Assembly: GCA_002746115.1 (NCBI GenBank)
Contig: NVXL01000004.1
Coordinates: forward strand, 1-35,498
Source: Alteromonadaceae bacterium
GTDB taxonomy: Bacteria > Pseudomonadota > Gammaproteobacteria > Pseudomonadales > Cellvibrionaceae
Length of the DNA stretch: 35,498 nucleotides
Direction: 5' to 3'
In this document: positions 1-8,915 of the stretch, in pieces
Layout: the number at the start of each line of letters is the position of its first letter
Numbering within the stretch: position 1 is the stretch's first letter
Made by a program: the position numbers and the translations under genes
Notes under the pieces: generated by a model
What the model was told of the DNA's origin: nothing
Databases searched by the model: none
What the model saw: only the letters and a program-made list of their open reading frames with translations

Positions 1-1773
1 AAAGATCATTAAATTACTACGACGAAGCTGTGAGGTGTTGGTTCGAAAGAGGCGCCCGAAAAACGGTATATCACCCAAAAGTGGGACTCGCTGCTCTCGT
101 TGGCTAACGCTCTCTTGGATCATCCCTCCCAATACAATAATGGCGCCATCACGAGTCATCACTTGAGTTTCGACTTTACGTTGATTAGTAATAACGTCAG
201 AAGCACCAGAGGCATCTTGAGACAAGCTTGAAATTTCCTGAGAGATTTCTAACAGAATCTGATTGCCTTCGTTAATTTGCGGTTTCACTTTAAGGGTAAT
301 GCCAATATCTTCACGTTGAATGGTCTGGAAAGGGTTATTACCACCACCACCGTTTGAACTAGTAAAGCTACCCGTTACAAACGGTACATTCTGCCCCACG
401 GAAATAGACGCTTCGTTATTATCCATAGTGAGCAACGTTGGCGTTGATAGAATATTGGAGTTCGTTGCGTTATCTAGCATCGTCGCCAAAACCAAAAACT
501 CTTCACCCGCAACATCTCCAGCGGTACCAATTGAAGTACCTACTGGCAAACCTAACAAACCAGTAGCCAATGATGTAAGCGCATCCTCACCAGCGTTAAA
601 TACGCCACTAGCAATACCGCCAATACCTCGATTAGAGGTGTTGGCACCAAATACCCCAGCCCCTGTATTTTGGAACATCCACTCGATTCCAAGTTGCTGA
701 TTATCACCTATATCAATTTCAGCAATAATGGCTTCAACCAAGACCTGTGCACGACGAATATCCAAGCGCTCGACCACAGATAATAGCGAGGTCAGTACAT
801 CACCTGAAGCGGTAATGAGTAGTGCGTTAGTTGCCTCATCCGCTTCAACTGTAGCTTTATTCGAACTACTCGAGCCACCCTTACCCCCGCCCGGCGAGAG
901 CTTCGCAAGGTTCTGCACAACTTTGGTCAGCACTGCAGCAACATCCTTCGCATCGGCGTAGTCAAGGTAAACTACACGCACGTTGCCGGATTGTTTCTGA
1001 GGTCGATCCAGCCGTGCTACAAGCTCCCGTATTTGAGCGCGCTTCATATCCTCGCCACTCAATAAGATAGCGTTATTACGTTTATCGGCCACCATTACCA
1101 TACGCTTCGATGATGCGCCTTTAGAGGTAGAACCTTGAAGCTTGGTGAGCGTCGCAACCATATTCTCGGCATCGGCATATTTCAGTTGAATAATTTCAGT
1201 AGTCGATAAGGCTGCACGGTCAATCTTATCGATCACTTCACGTATACGTTTAATGTTAGCCACGGTGTCAGAGATAACGATTGCGTTACTTGGGTCGTAG
1301 GCGGCAAAATGTGAATGCTGCGGAATCAGTGGTCGCAAAACAGGCAATACCTTAGCTGCTGCGACATTTTTCAACTGGATGACGTGAGTGACAAACTCAC
1401 TATCATCACCCTCACTTTTATTAACCGAGATCGGTGAGGTTCGGGCTTCTTTTAATGGCAGAATACGAACAACATTCCCCACTTCAACGACAGTAAAATC
1501 GCTTACCTCCAAGATAGAACGAAACAGAGAGTAAAGCTGTTTTTGATTTTGCGATTCGCTGGAAAGTACCGTAATCCGCCCTTTTACTCGCGGGTCAATT
1601 ACCATTGTTTTCCCTGTGATGTCAGCAACGAATTTGATGACCTCATGAATATCAGAGTCTTTAAAATTAACGGTCCACGTCTGCTCTTGTGCTCCAGTCT
1701 GAGCCCGTAAGGAGTGGGCAGAGGAAATAGCTAACACTGCCGTTATTGTTATTATCCAGATTTTTTTTAACAC
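1..1773 (-). CDS. gspD: Type II secretion outer-membrane secretin GspD, C-terminus cut by window edge
   Basis: GspD forms the outer-membrane channel through which folded periplasmic proteins leave by type II secretion. I read it from a GTG at 1773, four bases after the gspC stop, with GGTGGG in the gspC tail as ribosome-binding site. The frame stays open for 591 codons to the window edge. The N-terminus is a signal peptide (LKKIWIITITAVLAISSAHS), followed by an N0-like domain (VNFKDSDIHEVIKFVADITGK) and the repeated N1-N3 domains. One of these carries a Gly/Ser-rich loop near residues 291-304 (SPGGGKGGSSSSNK). The last visible residues read VPLLGDIPFFGRLFR and then SNLMIF, the conserved end of the secretin core. 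The missing part is therefore short, probably the S domain. Gene order gspC-gspD matches type II secretion operons. Identification is secure; the GTG start is an inference. Confidence 0.95.
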   Translation of the reverse strand, partial: MLKKIWIITITAVLAISSAHSLRAQTGAQEQTWTVNFKDSDIHEVIKFVADITGKTMVIDPRVKGRITVLSSESQNQKQLYSLFRSILEVSDFTVVEVGNVVRILPLKEARTSPISVNKSEGDDSEFVTHVIQLKNVAAAKVLPVLRPLIPQHSHFAAYDPSNAIVISDTVANIKRIREVIDKIDRAALSTTEIIQLKYADAENMVATLTKLQGSTSKGASSKRMVMVADKRNNAILLSGEDMKRAQIRELVARLDRPQKQSGNVRVVYLDYADAKDVAAVLTKVVQNLAKLSPGGGKGGSSSSNKATVEADEATNALLITASGDVLTSLLSVVERLDIRRAQVLVEAIIAEIDIGDNQQLGIEWMFQNTGAGVFGANTSNRGIGGIASGVFNAGEDALTSLATGLLGLPVGTSIGTAGDVAGEEFLVLATMLDNATNSNILSTPTLLTMDNNEASISVGQNVPFVTGSFTSSNGGGGNNPFQTIQREDIGITLKVKPQINEGNQILLEISQEISSLSQDASGASDVITNQRKVETQVMTRDGAIIVLGGMIQESVSQREQRVPLLGDIPFFGRLFRTNTSQLRRSNLMIF

Positions 1774-1777
1774 GCTT

Positions 1778-2770
1778 TTACCCACCACTGTCCAAACTAA
1801 TATGAATTGATTCCGCACTGCCATCACGAAGTATCGTCAGCTGCGCTTCAGTTGCTGTCTTAAGCGACTTATAAACACTGCGTATCTGTTTAGGGTCGTT
1901 GACCTCAATACCATTCACCGAGGTAACAATATCATTGGCTTTTAAACCAAACTGCTCGAATAACTTGCGATCTCTTCCCGGACGCACACGATAACCTTTC
2001 ATTTCGCCGCCTTCACGATGAACACTAAACCGAACCACGTCGCCAATGGATTTAGGGATTTGATTCGCTTTAACGCGTGCATGCACTGGTGAGGGCGCCT
2101 TATTCCGATTGTTAGCTTGAGCGCGCTTCGAGTTCCGCGTCGAAACTCGGCGAGAAGTGCTACGCCCTTTATTCGGAGATTTCTTGAAATCTTCTTCAGA
2201 ATACAGCCAAAGCGACTCGTGCTTACCCCGATTATCGAGAATAACACGCTGCTCTAACACCTTGGCTAACTTCACGCCCTTTTGTGAACCTATTTCGTCA
2301 CCAATACTGTAAAGCGACTGATCATTGCCATCGGCAATAATCGCACTCCCTTTACTTGGATCACTACTGCCAATCACACCTTGTAATTTAAGGTTCAGCT
2401 TGGTTGCAGCAATGTCGACATCGTCATCAGGTATCTCTGGTTTAGGCGCTACTACAACAGGAGCCTTGCTATCAACAGTGCCAAAGATGCCACGTAGTGT
2501 TCCCAGAAGACTTTTATCTACGCCTGATTCAGAGCTGACGCTTACTTGCGTCACAGGCGTCGCTAGGGTTTTGGGCTGTTCAAGCTCCGGCGTTGGAAAA
2601 ACCAACCAAAAAAGCCCAGCAAAACTATGTACTAGCCACAACAAGCACAAAAATAACACCAAGTAGCGCCATACCGATACGGGTAAGCCCCCGAGGTATT
2701 TCACCACCCCTTCGAGCTTGTCCTGAGCCGTTACAAGCATCGGATTTTCAGCCAATTGAAGTGCGGTCAA
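1778..2770 (-). CDS. gspC: Type II secretion inner-membrane protein GspC with PDZ domain
   Basis: GspC links the inner-membrane platform to the GspD secretin and helps select substrates. The 330-residue protein has one membrane segment at about 35-58, a periplasmic homology region at about 110-195 (LNLKLQGVIG, then GDEI and ILDNRGKHESLWL), and a C-terminal PDZ domain at about 235-328 (GLKANDIVTSVNGIEVNDP). A strongly basic Ser/Arg/Asn linker at about 197-230 joins the last two. The start is a TTG preceded by GGAGAT at good spacing; an in-frame ATG at residue 11 is possible but has a weaker ribosome-binding site. It is the first gene of an operon continuing into gspD four bases later. The family assignment rests on domain order and on the neighbouring secretin. 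Confidence 0.92.
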   Translation of the reverse strand: MTALQLAENPMLVTAQDKLEGVVKYLGGLPVSVWRYLVLFLCLLWLVHSFAGLFWLVFPTPELEQPKTLATPVTQVSVSSESGVDKSLLGTLRGIFGTVDSKAPVVVAPKPEIPDDDVDIAATKLNLKLQGVIGSSDPSKGSAIIADGNDQSLYSIGDEIGSQKGVKLAKVLEQRVILDNRGKHESLWLYSEEDFKKSPNKGRSTSRRVSTRNSKRAQANNRNKAPSPVHARVKANQIPKSIGDVVRFSVHREGGEMKGYRVRPGRDRKLFEQFGLKANDIVTSVNGIEVNDPKQIRSVYKSLKTATEAQLTILRDGSAESIHISLDSGG

Positions 2771-3149
2771 TGTACATCTCCAGTGGTATCAAGTTAGCTC
2801 TATTTGAAATAGAAGACATTTAAAATATCGTGATCAAGCCACGCCCAAAACAAAAGAGCCGGGAATCAACTCTACATTTATCAAATAGTTTATACAGCTG
2901 CCGCTGATATTGATACGTATGTGCCCCAGAGTCCACAGTTGTTTCACAATCTATTAAAACGTGAACAGCACAGTATTACACGGCTTGAAAAAACGAATTA
3001 TGCTTGAGATATTATGGTTGACTGGGTATGATTTGGCTCTTTTAAATCAGCCTTTTCCTCATGTTTCTGCAGAGTTTTTGAGCTGGCGGACATCGATTTG
3101 TGCGCCTACCTCCATGAAGCAGACGAACAGCATTATAGATCAAAGACGC
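2771..3149. other. Intergenic region between gspC and the 117-residue unknown gene
   Basis: About 380 bases separate two divergent genes and should contain promoters for both. I see a sigma-70-like promoter pointing right at 3018-3046 (separate entry) but no convincing one for gspC. A reading frame open from 2961 runs into the unknown gene. Its first 63 codons do not look like conserved protein, and they would lie largely upstream of the predicted transcription start. Confidence 0.5.
3018..3046 (+). promoter_or_regulatory. Candidate sigma-70 promoter for the gene at 3150
   Basis: TTGACT at 3018-3023 and TTTAAA at 3041-3046 are separated by 17 bases, matching 5/6 and 4/6 of the housekeeping consensus. 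Transcription would begin near 3053, about 100 bases before the chosen start at 3150. Prediction by eye only. Confidence 0.4.
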
Positions 3150-3503
3150 ATGACCGACGTATATCTACTCCAAAATCAACGCAATGAATTTTTCAGCAAA
3201 TCGGGGGATTGGCTAGAGAGCGGCGATAGCAAAACCCTCTATCGCACCCAGTACAAAGACGAAGCCATCAACCAAAAGGTTGAGTTCTCAGTTAAAAACC
3301 CCGAGCTGCGCGTAAGCCTAGTAAAAGGCATTGCAAAGAATAACGGGCGCGTAATAGTAGAAGGCTTTTGCTCCGCTGCGATAACAGAACCAACACCCAA
3401 AACTCTGGATAGCGCCCCCCTCACGCACGAACAAGATAAAGACATTACGGAACTTCACGACAATACTGAAGCCTTAACCTGCGGCAACGACGGCAACAGC
3501 TAG
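3150..3503 (+). CDS. Conserved-looking small protein of unknown function upstream of gshA
   Basis: I do not recognise a named family. Starting at the ATG at 3150 gives 117 residues beginning MTDVYLLQNQ. The first 75 residues are a compact mixed-charge domain (GDWLESGDSKTLYRTQYKDE, then QKVEFSVKNPELRVSLVKG). The last 40 are acidic and probably disordered. No signal peptide or membrane segment is visible, so it is likely cytoplasmic. The frame is open from 2961, but I chose 3150 because the domain starts there and a candidate promoter lies at 3018-3046; the ribosome-binding site is weak either way. It is followed 69 bases later by gshA on the same strand and may be cotranscribed. A role in glutathione metabolism would be guesswork. 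Confidence 0.6.
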   Translation: MTDVYLLQNQRNEFFSKSGDWLESGDSKTLYRTQYKDEAINQKVEFSVKNPELRVSLVKGIAKNNGRVIVEGFCSAAITEPTPKTLDSAPLTHEQDKDITELHDNTEALTCGNDGNS

Positions 3504-3572
3504 AAACCTACACGCCAAAAATCACCCTAACAGAAACCGGCCCCGCACCACCCAATTACGGATTTATCAAGA

Positions 3573-5165
3573 ATGTTCAATATTGAATCAATGCCCAGTG
3601 CTCTTTCGGCTCCATGTAACGCCCCCCTACTCACAGGCATTCTACGCGGAGCGGAGCGCGAAGCGCTGCGCGTCAACGCTAAGGGCGAACTTGCTACCAC
3701 ACCACACCCTCCAGGGCTTGGCTCAGCGCTTATGCACCCGCAAATTACCACCGATTTTAGCGAGTCACTGCTTGAGTTCATTACCCCACCAAGCCACCGC
3801 ATTGAAGATTTATTCGAACACCTCGAAAGCACGCAGAGCTACGCCCTTGCACACATGCAAGACGAGTTCATATGGACAAATAGCATGCCTTGCATACTGG
3901 GTACCGACAACAATATCCCGGTGGCTCAATACGGCAGCTCCCATAACGGACGGATGAAAACCGTTTACCGAACAGGTCTCGGACACCGCTATGGCCGCGC
4001 CATGCAAACCGTATCCGGCGTACATTATAACTTTTCCCTGCCGCGCGCCTTCTGGGCGTTTTTGGCACGAGAGCGCAACGCCTTTGATGACCTGAAAACA
4101 TTTACCGACCAAGGCTACTTCAGTCTAATTCGCAATTTTAGGCGCCATTACTGGCTGTTAATATACCTATTCGGCGCCTCTCCAGCGCTTTGCTCAAGCT
4201 TTGTCAAAGGCAGAGACCACGGGCTTGATCAAATGCCCAATTCACCATTTACCCTATACAAACCCTACGCAACATCTCTTCGCATGGGGGATCTGGGCTA
4301 CCAAAGTTCGGCGCAAGAGTCGCTCGAAGTGAATTACAACGACCCAGACAACTACATTAAAACTTTGTGCTGCGCTATTACTCGTTCACATAAAGAATAT
4401 ATGGACATCGGCATCAAAGATGACGACGGCCAACATCAACAACTCAACGCGAGCTTGCTGCAAATTGAGAATGAGTTTTACAGTGCGGTTCGCCCCAAAA
4501 GAACCGCACATGCAGGCGAAACCGCACTGACCGCGCTACTCAACAGAGGCGTTGAGTACATTGAGGTTCGCTGCTTGGATATCGATCCGTTTACCCCCCT
4601 AGGCATCACCAAAGAACAAGTTCACTTTTTAGACACTTTTTTGGTTTACTGTGCACTAAAAGAAAGCCCTATGAGCAACGCCGAAGAAAGCTCACAAATT
4701 CTAAAAAATCAAAAAGAGGTCGTCAATCGGGGTACAGACCCCACCCTAACGCTAAAACATTACGAGCACGGCAATATCCTCGCGAGAGATTGGGGAGCAA
4801 GCCTAATGGAAGCCTTAGCACCTGTCGCCAAAATGCTCGACAACGCCAACCAAACAAATGCTTATGCTGCATCTCTCGCAGCACAAAAAGAGAAGCTGCT
4901 AGACTCCAGCAAGACCCCGTCGGCACAGATGATTAGGGCGCTTAGCGAAGGAAATGCCAACTTTAGTGAGCTAACACTTGAATCATCTCAGGCTCACTCG
5001 CAAACGCTACGCTCTATAGTATTACCGGAGAACCTGAAGGTACGCCTAGAAGAAATGGCAGAGGAATCCATTGCGGAGCAAAAAGCACTAGAAGAGTCTT
5101 GCGAAGGAAGTTTTGATGACTTTGTTGCCGACTACTACCGCCAGTACCAAATCTGTAAAGGTTAA
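3573..5165 (+). CDS. gshA: Glutamate-cysteine ligase (first step of glutathione synthesis)
   Basis: GshA joins glutamate and cysteine with ATP to make gamma-glutamylcysteine in the cytoplasm. The 530-residue protein is close to the E. coli enzyme (518). The N-terminal catalytic signature is clear: RGAEREALRV at about 25-34, then GSALMHPQITTDFSESLLEF at about 50-69. Later class I features include YGRAMQTVSGVHYNFSLP, the FGASPALC segment, and GVEYIEVRCLDIDPF. The ATG at 3573 lines up with the usual N-terminus. The gene ends at a large inverted repeat (5218-5263) facing the convergent FliL-like gene. gshB is not in the window. Confidence is very high. Confidence 0.97.
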   Translation: MFNIESMPSALSAPCNAPLLTGILRGAEREALRVNAKGELATTPHPPGLGSALMHPQITTDFSESLLEFITPPSHRIEDLFEHLESTQSYALAHMQDEFIWTNSMPCILGTDNNIPVAQYGSSHNGRMKTVYRTGLGHRYGRAMQTVSGVHYNFSLPRAFWAFLARERNAFDDLKTFTDQGYFSLIRNFRRHYWLLIYLFGASPALCSSFVKGRDHGLDQMPNSPFTLYKPYATSLRMGDLGYQSSAQESLEVNYNDPDNYIKTLCCAITRSHKEYMDIGIKDDDGQHQQLNASLLQIENEFYSAVRPKRTAHAGETALTALLNRGVEYIEVRCLDIDPFTPLGITKEQVHFLDTFLVYCALKESPMSNAEESSQILKNQKEVVNRGTDPTLTLKHYEHGNILARDWGASLMEALAPVAKMLDNANQTNAYAASLAAQKEKLLDSSKTPSAQMIRALSEGNANFSELTLESSQAHSQTLRSIVLPENLKVRLEEMAEESIAEQKALEESCEGSFDDFVADYYRQYQICKG

Positions 5166-5217
5166 GACTACGCTTAAGCAAAAACGGTTATCGCCGATAT
5201 AATCCTAAGCTTTAACT

Positions 5218-5263
5218 TAGTCACATTAATAGCTATTCAGTCATACGGCTATTAATGTGGCTA
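5218..5263. terminator. Long inverted repeat between convergent gshA and the FliL-like gene
   Basis: Arms 5218-5233 and 5248-5263 pair over 16 positions with one G-U, including a perfect 12-base core (CACATTAATAGC / GCTATTAATGTG) around a 14-base loop. There is no following T-tract on either strand, so it is not a textbook intrinsic terminator. Its position between two convergent genes suggests a shared transcript end or mRNA-stabilising stem. Confidence 0.55.
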
Positions 5264-5314
5264 TGCATGGGACTATAGCGGCGCTGAAGGCAGGCTCAAC
5301 TCGCGACAAGCATA

Positions 5315-5812
5315 TTACTTCTGAACAATAAACGAGGTAAAGAAAACATCGACAACGTCCTCGGGCAAAACATCATCCTCCTCCTCAGCAATAATCTTCC
5401 GAATCTCCTCTAGCGCCTTTATACGAATCATGTTTTTACCTTCCTGCGAACTTACAGACTCATTCGTTTGTGACGCAAACAGCATCAGAATATTGTTCCG
5501 AACAAACGGCAGATGACGCCTAACTGCACTTGCCGCCCTAACATTCGCCAAACGCACACTCACCTCAACTTTTAGATACTTTAAGCGCCCCTTACCGCCA
5601 TAATTAACAACGAACTGCGGCTTAATTGGTAAATAGATCGCTTTCGATTTAGCCACGCCCTCTTCGCCGTCAGCCTCACTGATTGCAACCTCCTCAACCG
5701 CTTCATCTTCTGCATATACACTGCCGGGAAACAAGCAAAAGCACGAGATCAAAGCCATGAAAAGAGCTCGCCCAAATATATCTCCCAATTGCGGCACTTT
5801 AAAAAAAATCAT
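5315..5812 (-). CDS. FliL-family protein with signal peptide, outside any flagellar operon
   Basis: The C-terminal 100 residues resemble the flagellar FliL domain. They include YLPIKPQFVVNY and LKVEVSVRLANVRAASAVRRHLPFVRNNILMLF, then IRIKALEEIRKI and VVDVFFTSFIVQK. FliL is a membrane-anchored periplasmic protein that supports the flagellar stator. Here the N-terminus looks like a cleavable signal peptide ending SVYA at residue 34, followed by an acidic stretch. The product would then be soluble in the periplasm, or anchored if not cleaved. Length (165) fits the family. No flagellar gene is nearby; the gene stands alone, convergent with gshA. A non-flagellar or accessory role is possible. Family confidence is good, function uncertain. 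Confidence 0.8.
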   Translation of the reverse strand: MIFFKVPQLGDIFGRALFMALISCFCLFPGSVYAEDEAVEEVAISEADGEEGVAKSKAIYLPIKPQFVVNYGGKGRLKYLKVEVSVRLANVRAASAVRRHLPFVRNNILMLFASQTNESVSSQEGKNMIRIKALEEIRKIIAEEEDDVLPEDVVDVFFTSFIVQK

Positions 5813-6172
5813 TCTAAACCCACTCTTTTTTGTAGCGAATAATTATTACGCTTCGAACTAGCCGTTATCATTATGAAAAGATCAGCCCTTGCTTATTCAG
5901 CCCTTACTTATAAAGTTATAGACGTTTTTTCCCTACTACAGGTATATTTCGCTTTCCTATACTTGACCCCCACCAATTATTTCAGTTCACAATATCTGTT
6001 AAGCACCAACAATTCACGCATAAAGCCAGAAGCCTCTTGCTCTCGCGGTGCCGATAATCTAAGGTGGTTACCGGTGAACGTTTTTTAAATTACAATCAGA
6101 AACACAATCATCAATAATTTTATAGAATTTACATACAACTGAATTAAAAGATAAACTTTAAGGTCTTCACTG
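5813..6172. other. AT-rich intergenic region upstream of rsd
   Basis: This 360-base gap lies between the divergent FliL-like gene and rsd and must hold both promoters. A 71-codon open frame at 5873-6088 has no family resemblance or ribosome-binding site and is not called. I see no clear -35/-10 pair, repeat or RNA gene. Confidence 0.4.
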
Positions 6173-6643
6173 ATGTTAGAAAATTGTAAGTCCGCACAAG
6201 AAAGATGGGGTGGTGTAAGTAATATTATTGATCGGTGGCTGGTCGAACGCCAGGATTTGCTAGTGCAATACTGCGAACTCTCTGAAGCAGCCGGCTCAGT
6301 AACGAATTACAAAAATTGTGGCTCGCAACTTCAGTCGCTATGTCAAATTCTGGTAGATTACATTTCGGCTGGACACTTTGAAGTGTATGACCAACTGATG
6401 CGTGAAGGTCGTGATTTTGACGATCAAGAAGGCCTTAAACGTGCAAGCAAATCTTTTGAAATTGTTGATTCAAGCACCGAATACATATTAGATTTTAACG
6501 ACAAGTATCAAGAAACCGATGATACAGACGACTTAATTGAAGACTTATCCCACCTTGGAGAAGTCCTCGCCAGCCGCTTCGAGGCAGAAGACAGCATGAT
6601 TAAGGTCTTACACGTCGCCCATAAAGATCAAGCAACCACTTAG
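6173..6643 (+). CDS. rsd: Rsd/AlgQ family regulator of RNA polymerase sigma factor
   Basis: Rsd binds the housekeeping sigma-70 factor and shifts polymerase toward alternative sigma factors in stationary phase; the Pseudomonas homologue AlgQ also affects alginate and virulence genes. The 156 residues match the family throughout: N-terminal ERWGGVSNIIDRWLVERQDLLVQYCEL, central LCQILVDYISAGHFEVYDQL, and C-terminal LSHLGEVLASRFEAEDSMI. E. coli Rsd is 158 residues. The ATG is preceded by AAGG about ten bases upstream. FKBP and AlgP-like genes lie nearby, as around Pseudomonas algQ, but a WD40 lipoprotein gene follows directly. High confidence. Confidence 0.93.
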   Translation: MLENCKSAQERWGGVSNIIDRWLVERQDLLVQYCELSEAAGSVTNYKNCGSQLQSLCQILVDYISAGHFEVYDQLMREGRDFDDQEGLKRASKSFEIVDSSTEYILDFNDKYQETDDTDDLIEDLSHLGEVLASRFEAEDSMIKVLHVAHKDQATT

Positions 6644-6809
6644 ATCTCTCCATATGCGATTAATCGCCATGATGACCAGCAGGGTAAATCTAGCCCTGCG
6701 CCTTTCAAAGCAAATCCCACCCCAATCGCGTTTTGATAACGTGTTAGCTTCCTTTTCACCTAGCAAATTGGCAGCATCAATTTCTAACACAACATCTCTT
6801 TTTAAGAAA

Positions 6810-7829
6810 ATGGGCTTATTGTCAACTCATCGCACGTTAATCAAAGTTGTAGCTCTCACGACACTACTAAGCGCATGCGAACTAAGCAGTCCGCCACTTA
6901 ACAGTCTTGAAGTTGCCAGCAAGGGTATTCACGCAGCAGCACTTAGTGATGATGGCCAGCACGCACTGATTGGTTCGATCTATCATGGCGGGAGCTTATG
7001 GAACATTGCCGACAGTGAGCGCCTGTACAACTGGAATCACACTAACGAAGAGCCAAGCTCTTTAGTTGCTGCCGACTTCTCCAATGATGGGCGCTGGGCG
7101 CTGAGCGCCGACAATCACACACTGGTATTGTGGGATGTTACCAGCGGAAAGGCTGAGCGATACTGGGTCGCTCCCGGGGAAATACTCGACGCAAAGCTAG
7201 GCCCCAACGCCGACACCGCACTCCTTGGCCTAGACAATAACACCGCCGTAATCTTTGATATCCGCAAAGGTGGAATTAAAAGCACCTTCATCCACCAAAG
7301 TCGCGTCCGCAGTGTCGACTATAGTCGAGATGGCCGATACGCCCTAACCGGCTCTGAAGATTACACCGCGAGCCTCTGGGATACACATAGTAGCGAGAAA
7401 CTATTTACATTCAAACATAACGACGATGTTCAATTAGTTAAGCTATCGCCCGACGGAAGCCTCGCGTTAACGGTCAGCAAATACGACAAGGCGCTATTAT
7501 GGGAAACAAAAGAAGGAAAAGTACTTAACGAAATTCCGCTCAGCGCCCAACACTTGCGCAGCGGCACACGCTACATTAGCGCTCAATTCAGCAACGACAG
7601 CAAGTATTTACTTACAGGCAGGCCTGACCGGCTAGCCGAACTATGGAAAACTGACGATTTATCACGCCTAGCCCGATGGAAAGTCCCCAAAAGACAAGCC
7701 TGGAAACCAACAAGTTCCGCTGTAATTGCGGTCTCGTTCTCAACAGAGGCTAATACGTTTTTTGCTGTTACCTCTAACGGCTTCGTACATAAATTGAGGC
7801 GAGATGACGCAACCGCTGAAACTCCATAA
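6810..7829 (+). CDS. WD40-repeat beta-propeller lipoprotein
   Basis: From the ATG at 6810 the 339-residue product begins with a lipoprotein signal peptide ending LLSAC, so Cys23 would be acylated. The rest is a series of WD40-type blades with recurring pairs such as FSNDGRWALSADNHTLVLWD, YSRDGRYALTGSEDYTASLWD and LSPDGSLALTVSKYDKALLWE. I count about six or seven, enough for one propeller. The frame is open upstream to 6654, but those residues are unconserved in look and would bury the signal peptide. The lipid anchor implies a periplasmic or outer-membrane face; propellers usually bind partner proteins. The gene begins 166 bases after rsd on the same strand and may share its transcript. The partner is unknown. 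Confidence 0.88.
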   Translation: MGLLSTHRTLIKVVALTTLLSACELSSPPLNSLEVASKGIHAAALSDDGQHALIGSIYHGGSLWNIADSERLYNWNHTNEEPSSLVAADFSNDGRWALSADNHTLVLWDVTSGKAERYWVAPGEILDAKLGPNADTALLGLDNNTAVIFDIRKGGIKSTFIHQSRVRSVDYSRDGRYALTGSEDYTASLWDTHSSEKLFTFKHNDDVQLVKLSPDGSLALTVSKYDKALLWETKEGKVLNEIPLSAQHLRSGTRYISAQFSNDSKYLLTGRPDRLAELWKTDDLSRLARWKVPKRQAWKPTSSAVIAVSFSTEANTFFAVTSNGFVHKLRRDDATAETP

Positions 7830-7919
7830 CAAACTACTGCAATCAGTTTTATACCAATCGCCTCACAGCACTTAACAACATAATTAAAGCGCCTAACACC
7901 TCAAGTAGTGCGACCAAAA

Positions 7920-8624
7920 TTATTCACCGACAGATAACAACTCCATGTCGAATATAAGCGTCTGGTTTGGGCCAATCCGACCATTACCGCCCGAACCATA
8001 AGCAAGATCGGAAGGCACAAAAATTTCCCATTTCGAACCAACTGACATCAAGGGTAACGCTTCAACCCAACCCGGAATCAACTGATTAACAACAAAACTG
8101 GTTTTTTCACCTTTATCAAACTTGGTACCGTCAACCAACGTGCCCGCATAGTTAACAGTAACCTTATCCGTTTCACTTGGCTTTGCACCAGTTCCTGCGG
8201 TCACCACTTTATACTGCAAACCACTAGCCGTGGTTACAACACCTTCTTTCGCGCCGTTATCAGCAAGAAATTCCTGCCCCTTAACACTGTTCTCTTCCAA
8301 TGACTTAGCGTGCTCTGCCTGAAGCCTCTCTTGCAGCTGCACCTGGAAAGTCTGCATGGTCGCCCCCATTTCCTCGTCGGTCAGAGGTGGCTCGACACCA
8401 CCATTCACATCTTGAACCGCTTTTTCCATCACCGCGCCATCCAATACAAAGTCACCCGCCTGCAACTGCTTCGCCGTATTGTAAGCAATCACGTAACTAA
8501 CACGCTGTTCAAGAGTCTCCACTTTTAGCTCAGTAGGAACCTCCTCTTTGACCACTTCCTCGTTACAACCTGCTGTCATTAATACGGTAGCGGCCAATGT
8601 GATCGCCATAATTTTATTTTTCAT
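7920..8624 (-). CDS. FKBP-type peptidyl-prolyl isomerase, lipoprotein form
   Basis: This isomerase speeds proline cis-trans folding steps, probably in the periplasm. The start at 8624 (MKNKIMAITL) has AGGTG upstream and opens a signal peptide ending LMTAGC, so Cys20 is probably lipidated. An FkpA/Mip-like N-terminal helical dimerisation part spans about 30-120 (LEQRVSYVIAYNTAKQLQ). The FKBP domain covers about 130-232, with GLQYKVVTAGTGAKP, VTVNYAGTLVDGTKFD, VIPGW-like LIPGWVEALPLM, and DLAYGSGGNGRIGPN. Most active-site positions of the FKBP pocket appear present. It lies between the rsd/WD40 pair and the algP-like gene, the order recalled around algQ-algP in Pseudomonas. Upstream in-frame codons to 8735 do not look like protein. 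Confidence 0.93.
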   Translation of the reverse strand: MKNKIMAITLAATVLMTAGCNEEVVKEEVPTELKVETLEQRVSYVIAYNTAKQLQAGDFVLDGAVMEKAVQDVNGGVEPPLTDEEMGATMQTFQVQLQERLQAEHAKSLEENSVKGQEFLADNGAKEGVVTTASGLQYKVVTAGTGAKPSETDKVTVNYAGTLVDGTKFDKGEKTSFVVNQLIPGWVEALPLMSVGSKWEIFVPSDLAYGSGGNGRIGPNQTLIFDMELLSVGE

Positions 8625-8853
8625 GAGGCACCTATTCGAATGCAGAAATAATTGAACGCGCAGTATATCCAAGCTCACGAAGGACTGACAAGGTAGTAGT
8701 GTTGCCCGAACCAATGAACAACATCGAAAATTCACGTATCAACATCCCGCTAGCAGCGCCTAAAAACGATAAAAAATGCCTTATATGCATGCGCGATCTA
8801 CATTAGAAGAACTATGGTGCTGTTTATCTATTTTTTTCTTGGCAAATGGCAGC

Positions 8854-8859
8854 TATAAT
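8854..8859 (+). promoter_or_regulatory. Candidate -10 box for the algP-like gene
   Basis: A perfect TATAAT lies 57 bases before the ATG at 8916. The hexamer 17 bases upstream is a T-run rather than TTGACA, so the promoter would be weak or need an activator. Prediction by eye. Confidence 0.35.
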
Positions 8860-8915
8860 CGGACGAGGTAGACTAAATCTAAATTATTTCATGGAAACAA
8901 CATCAGGTATTCGAC

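Noticed and set aside
320-961. Two plus-strand frames opposite gspD
   Set aside because: The minus strand encodes a clear secretin through the whole stretch.
2961-3149. Upstream extension of the unknown gene before gshA
   Set aside because: Residues look unconserved and a candidate promoter at 3018-3046 would start transcription inside it.
5873-6088. 71-codon open frame upstream of rsd
   Set aside because: No ribosome-binding site, no family resemblance, and composition typical of translated AT-rich spacer.
6654-6809. Extension of the WD40 protein by 52 residues
   Set aside because: It would place the lipoprotein signal peptide in the interior of the protein.
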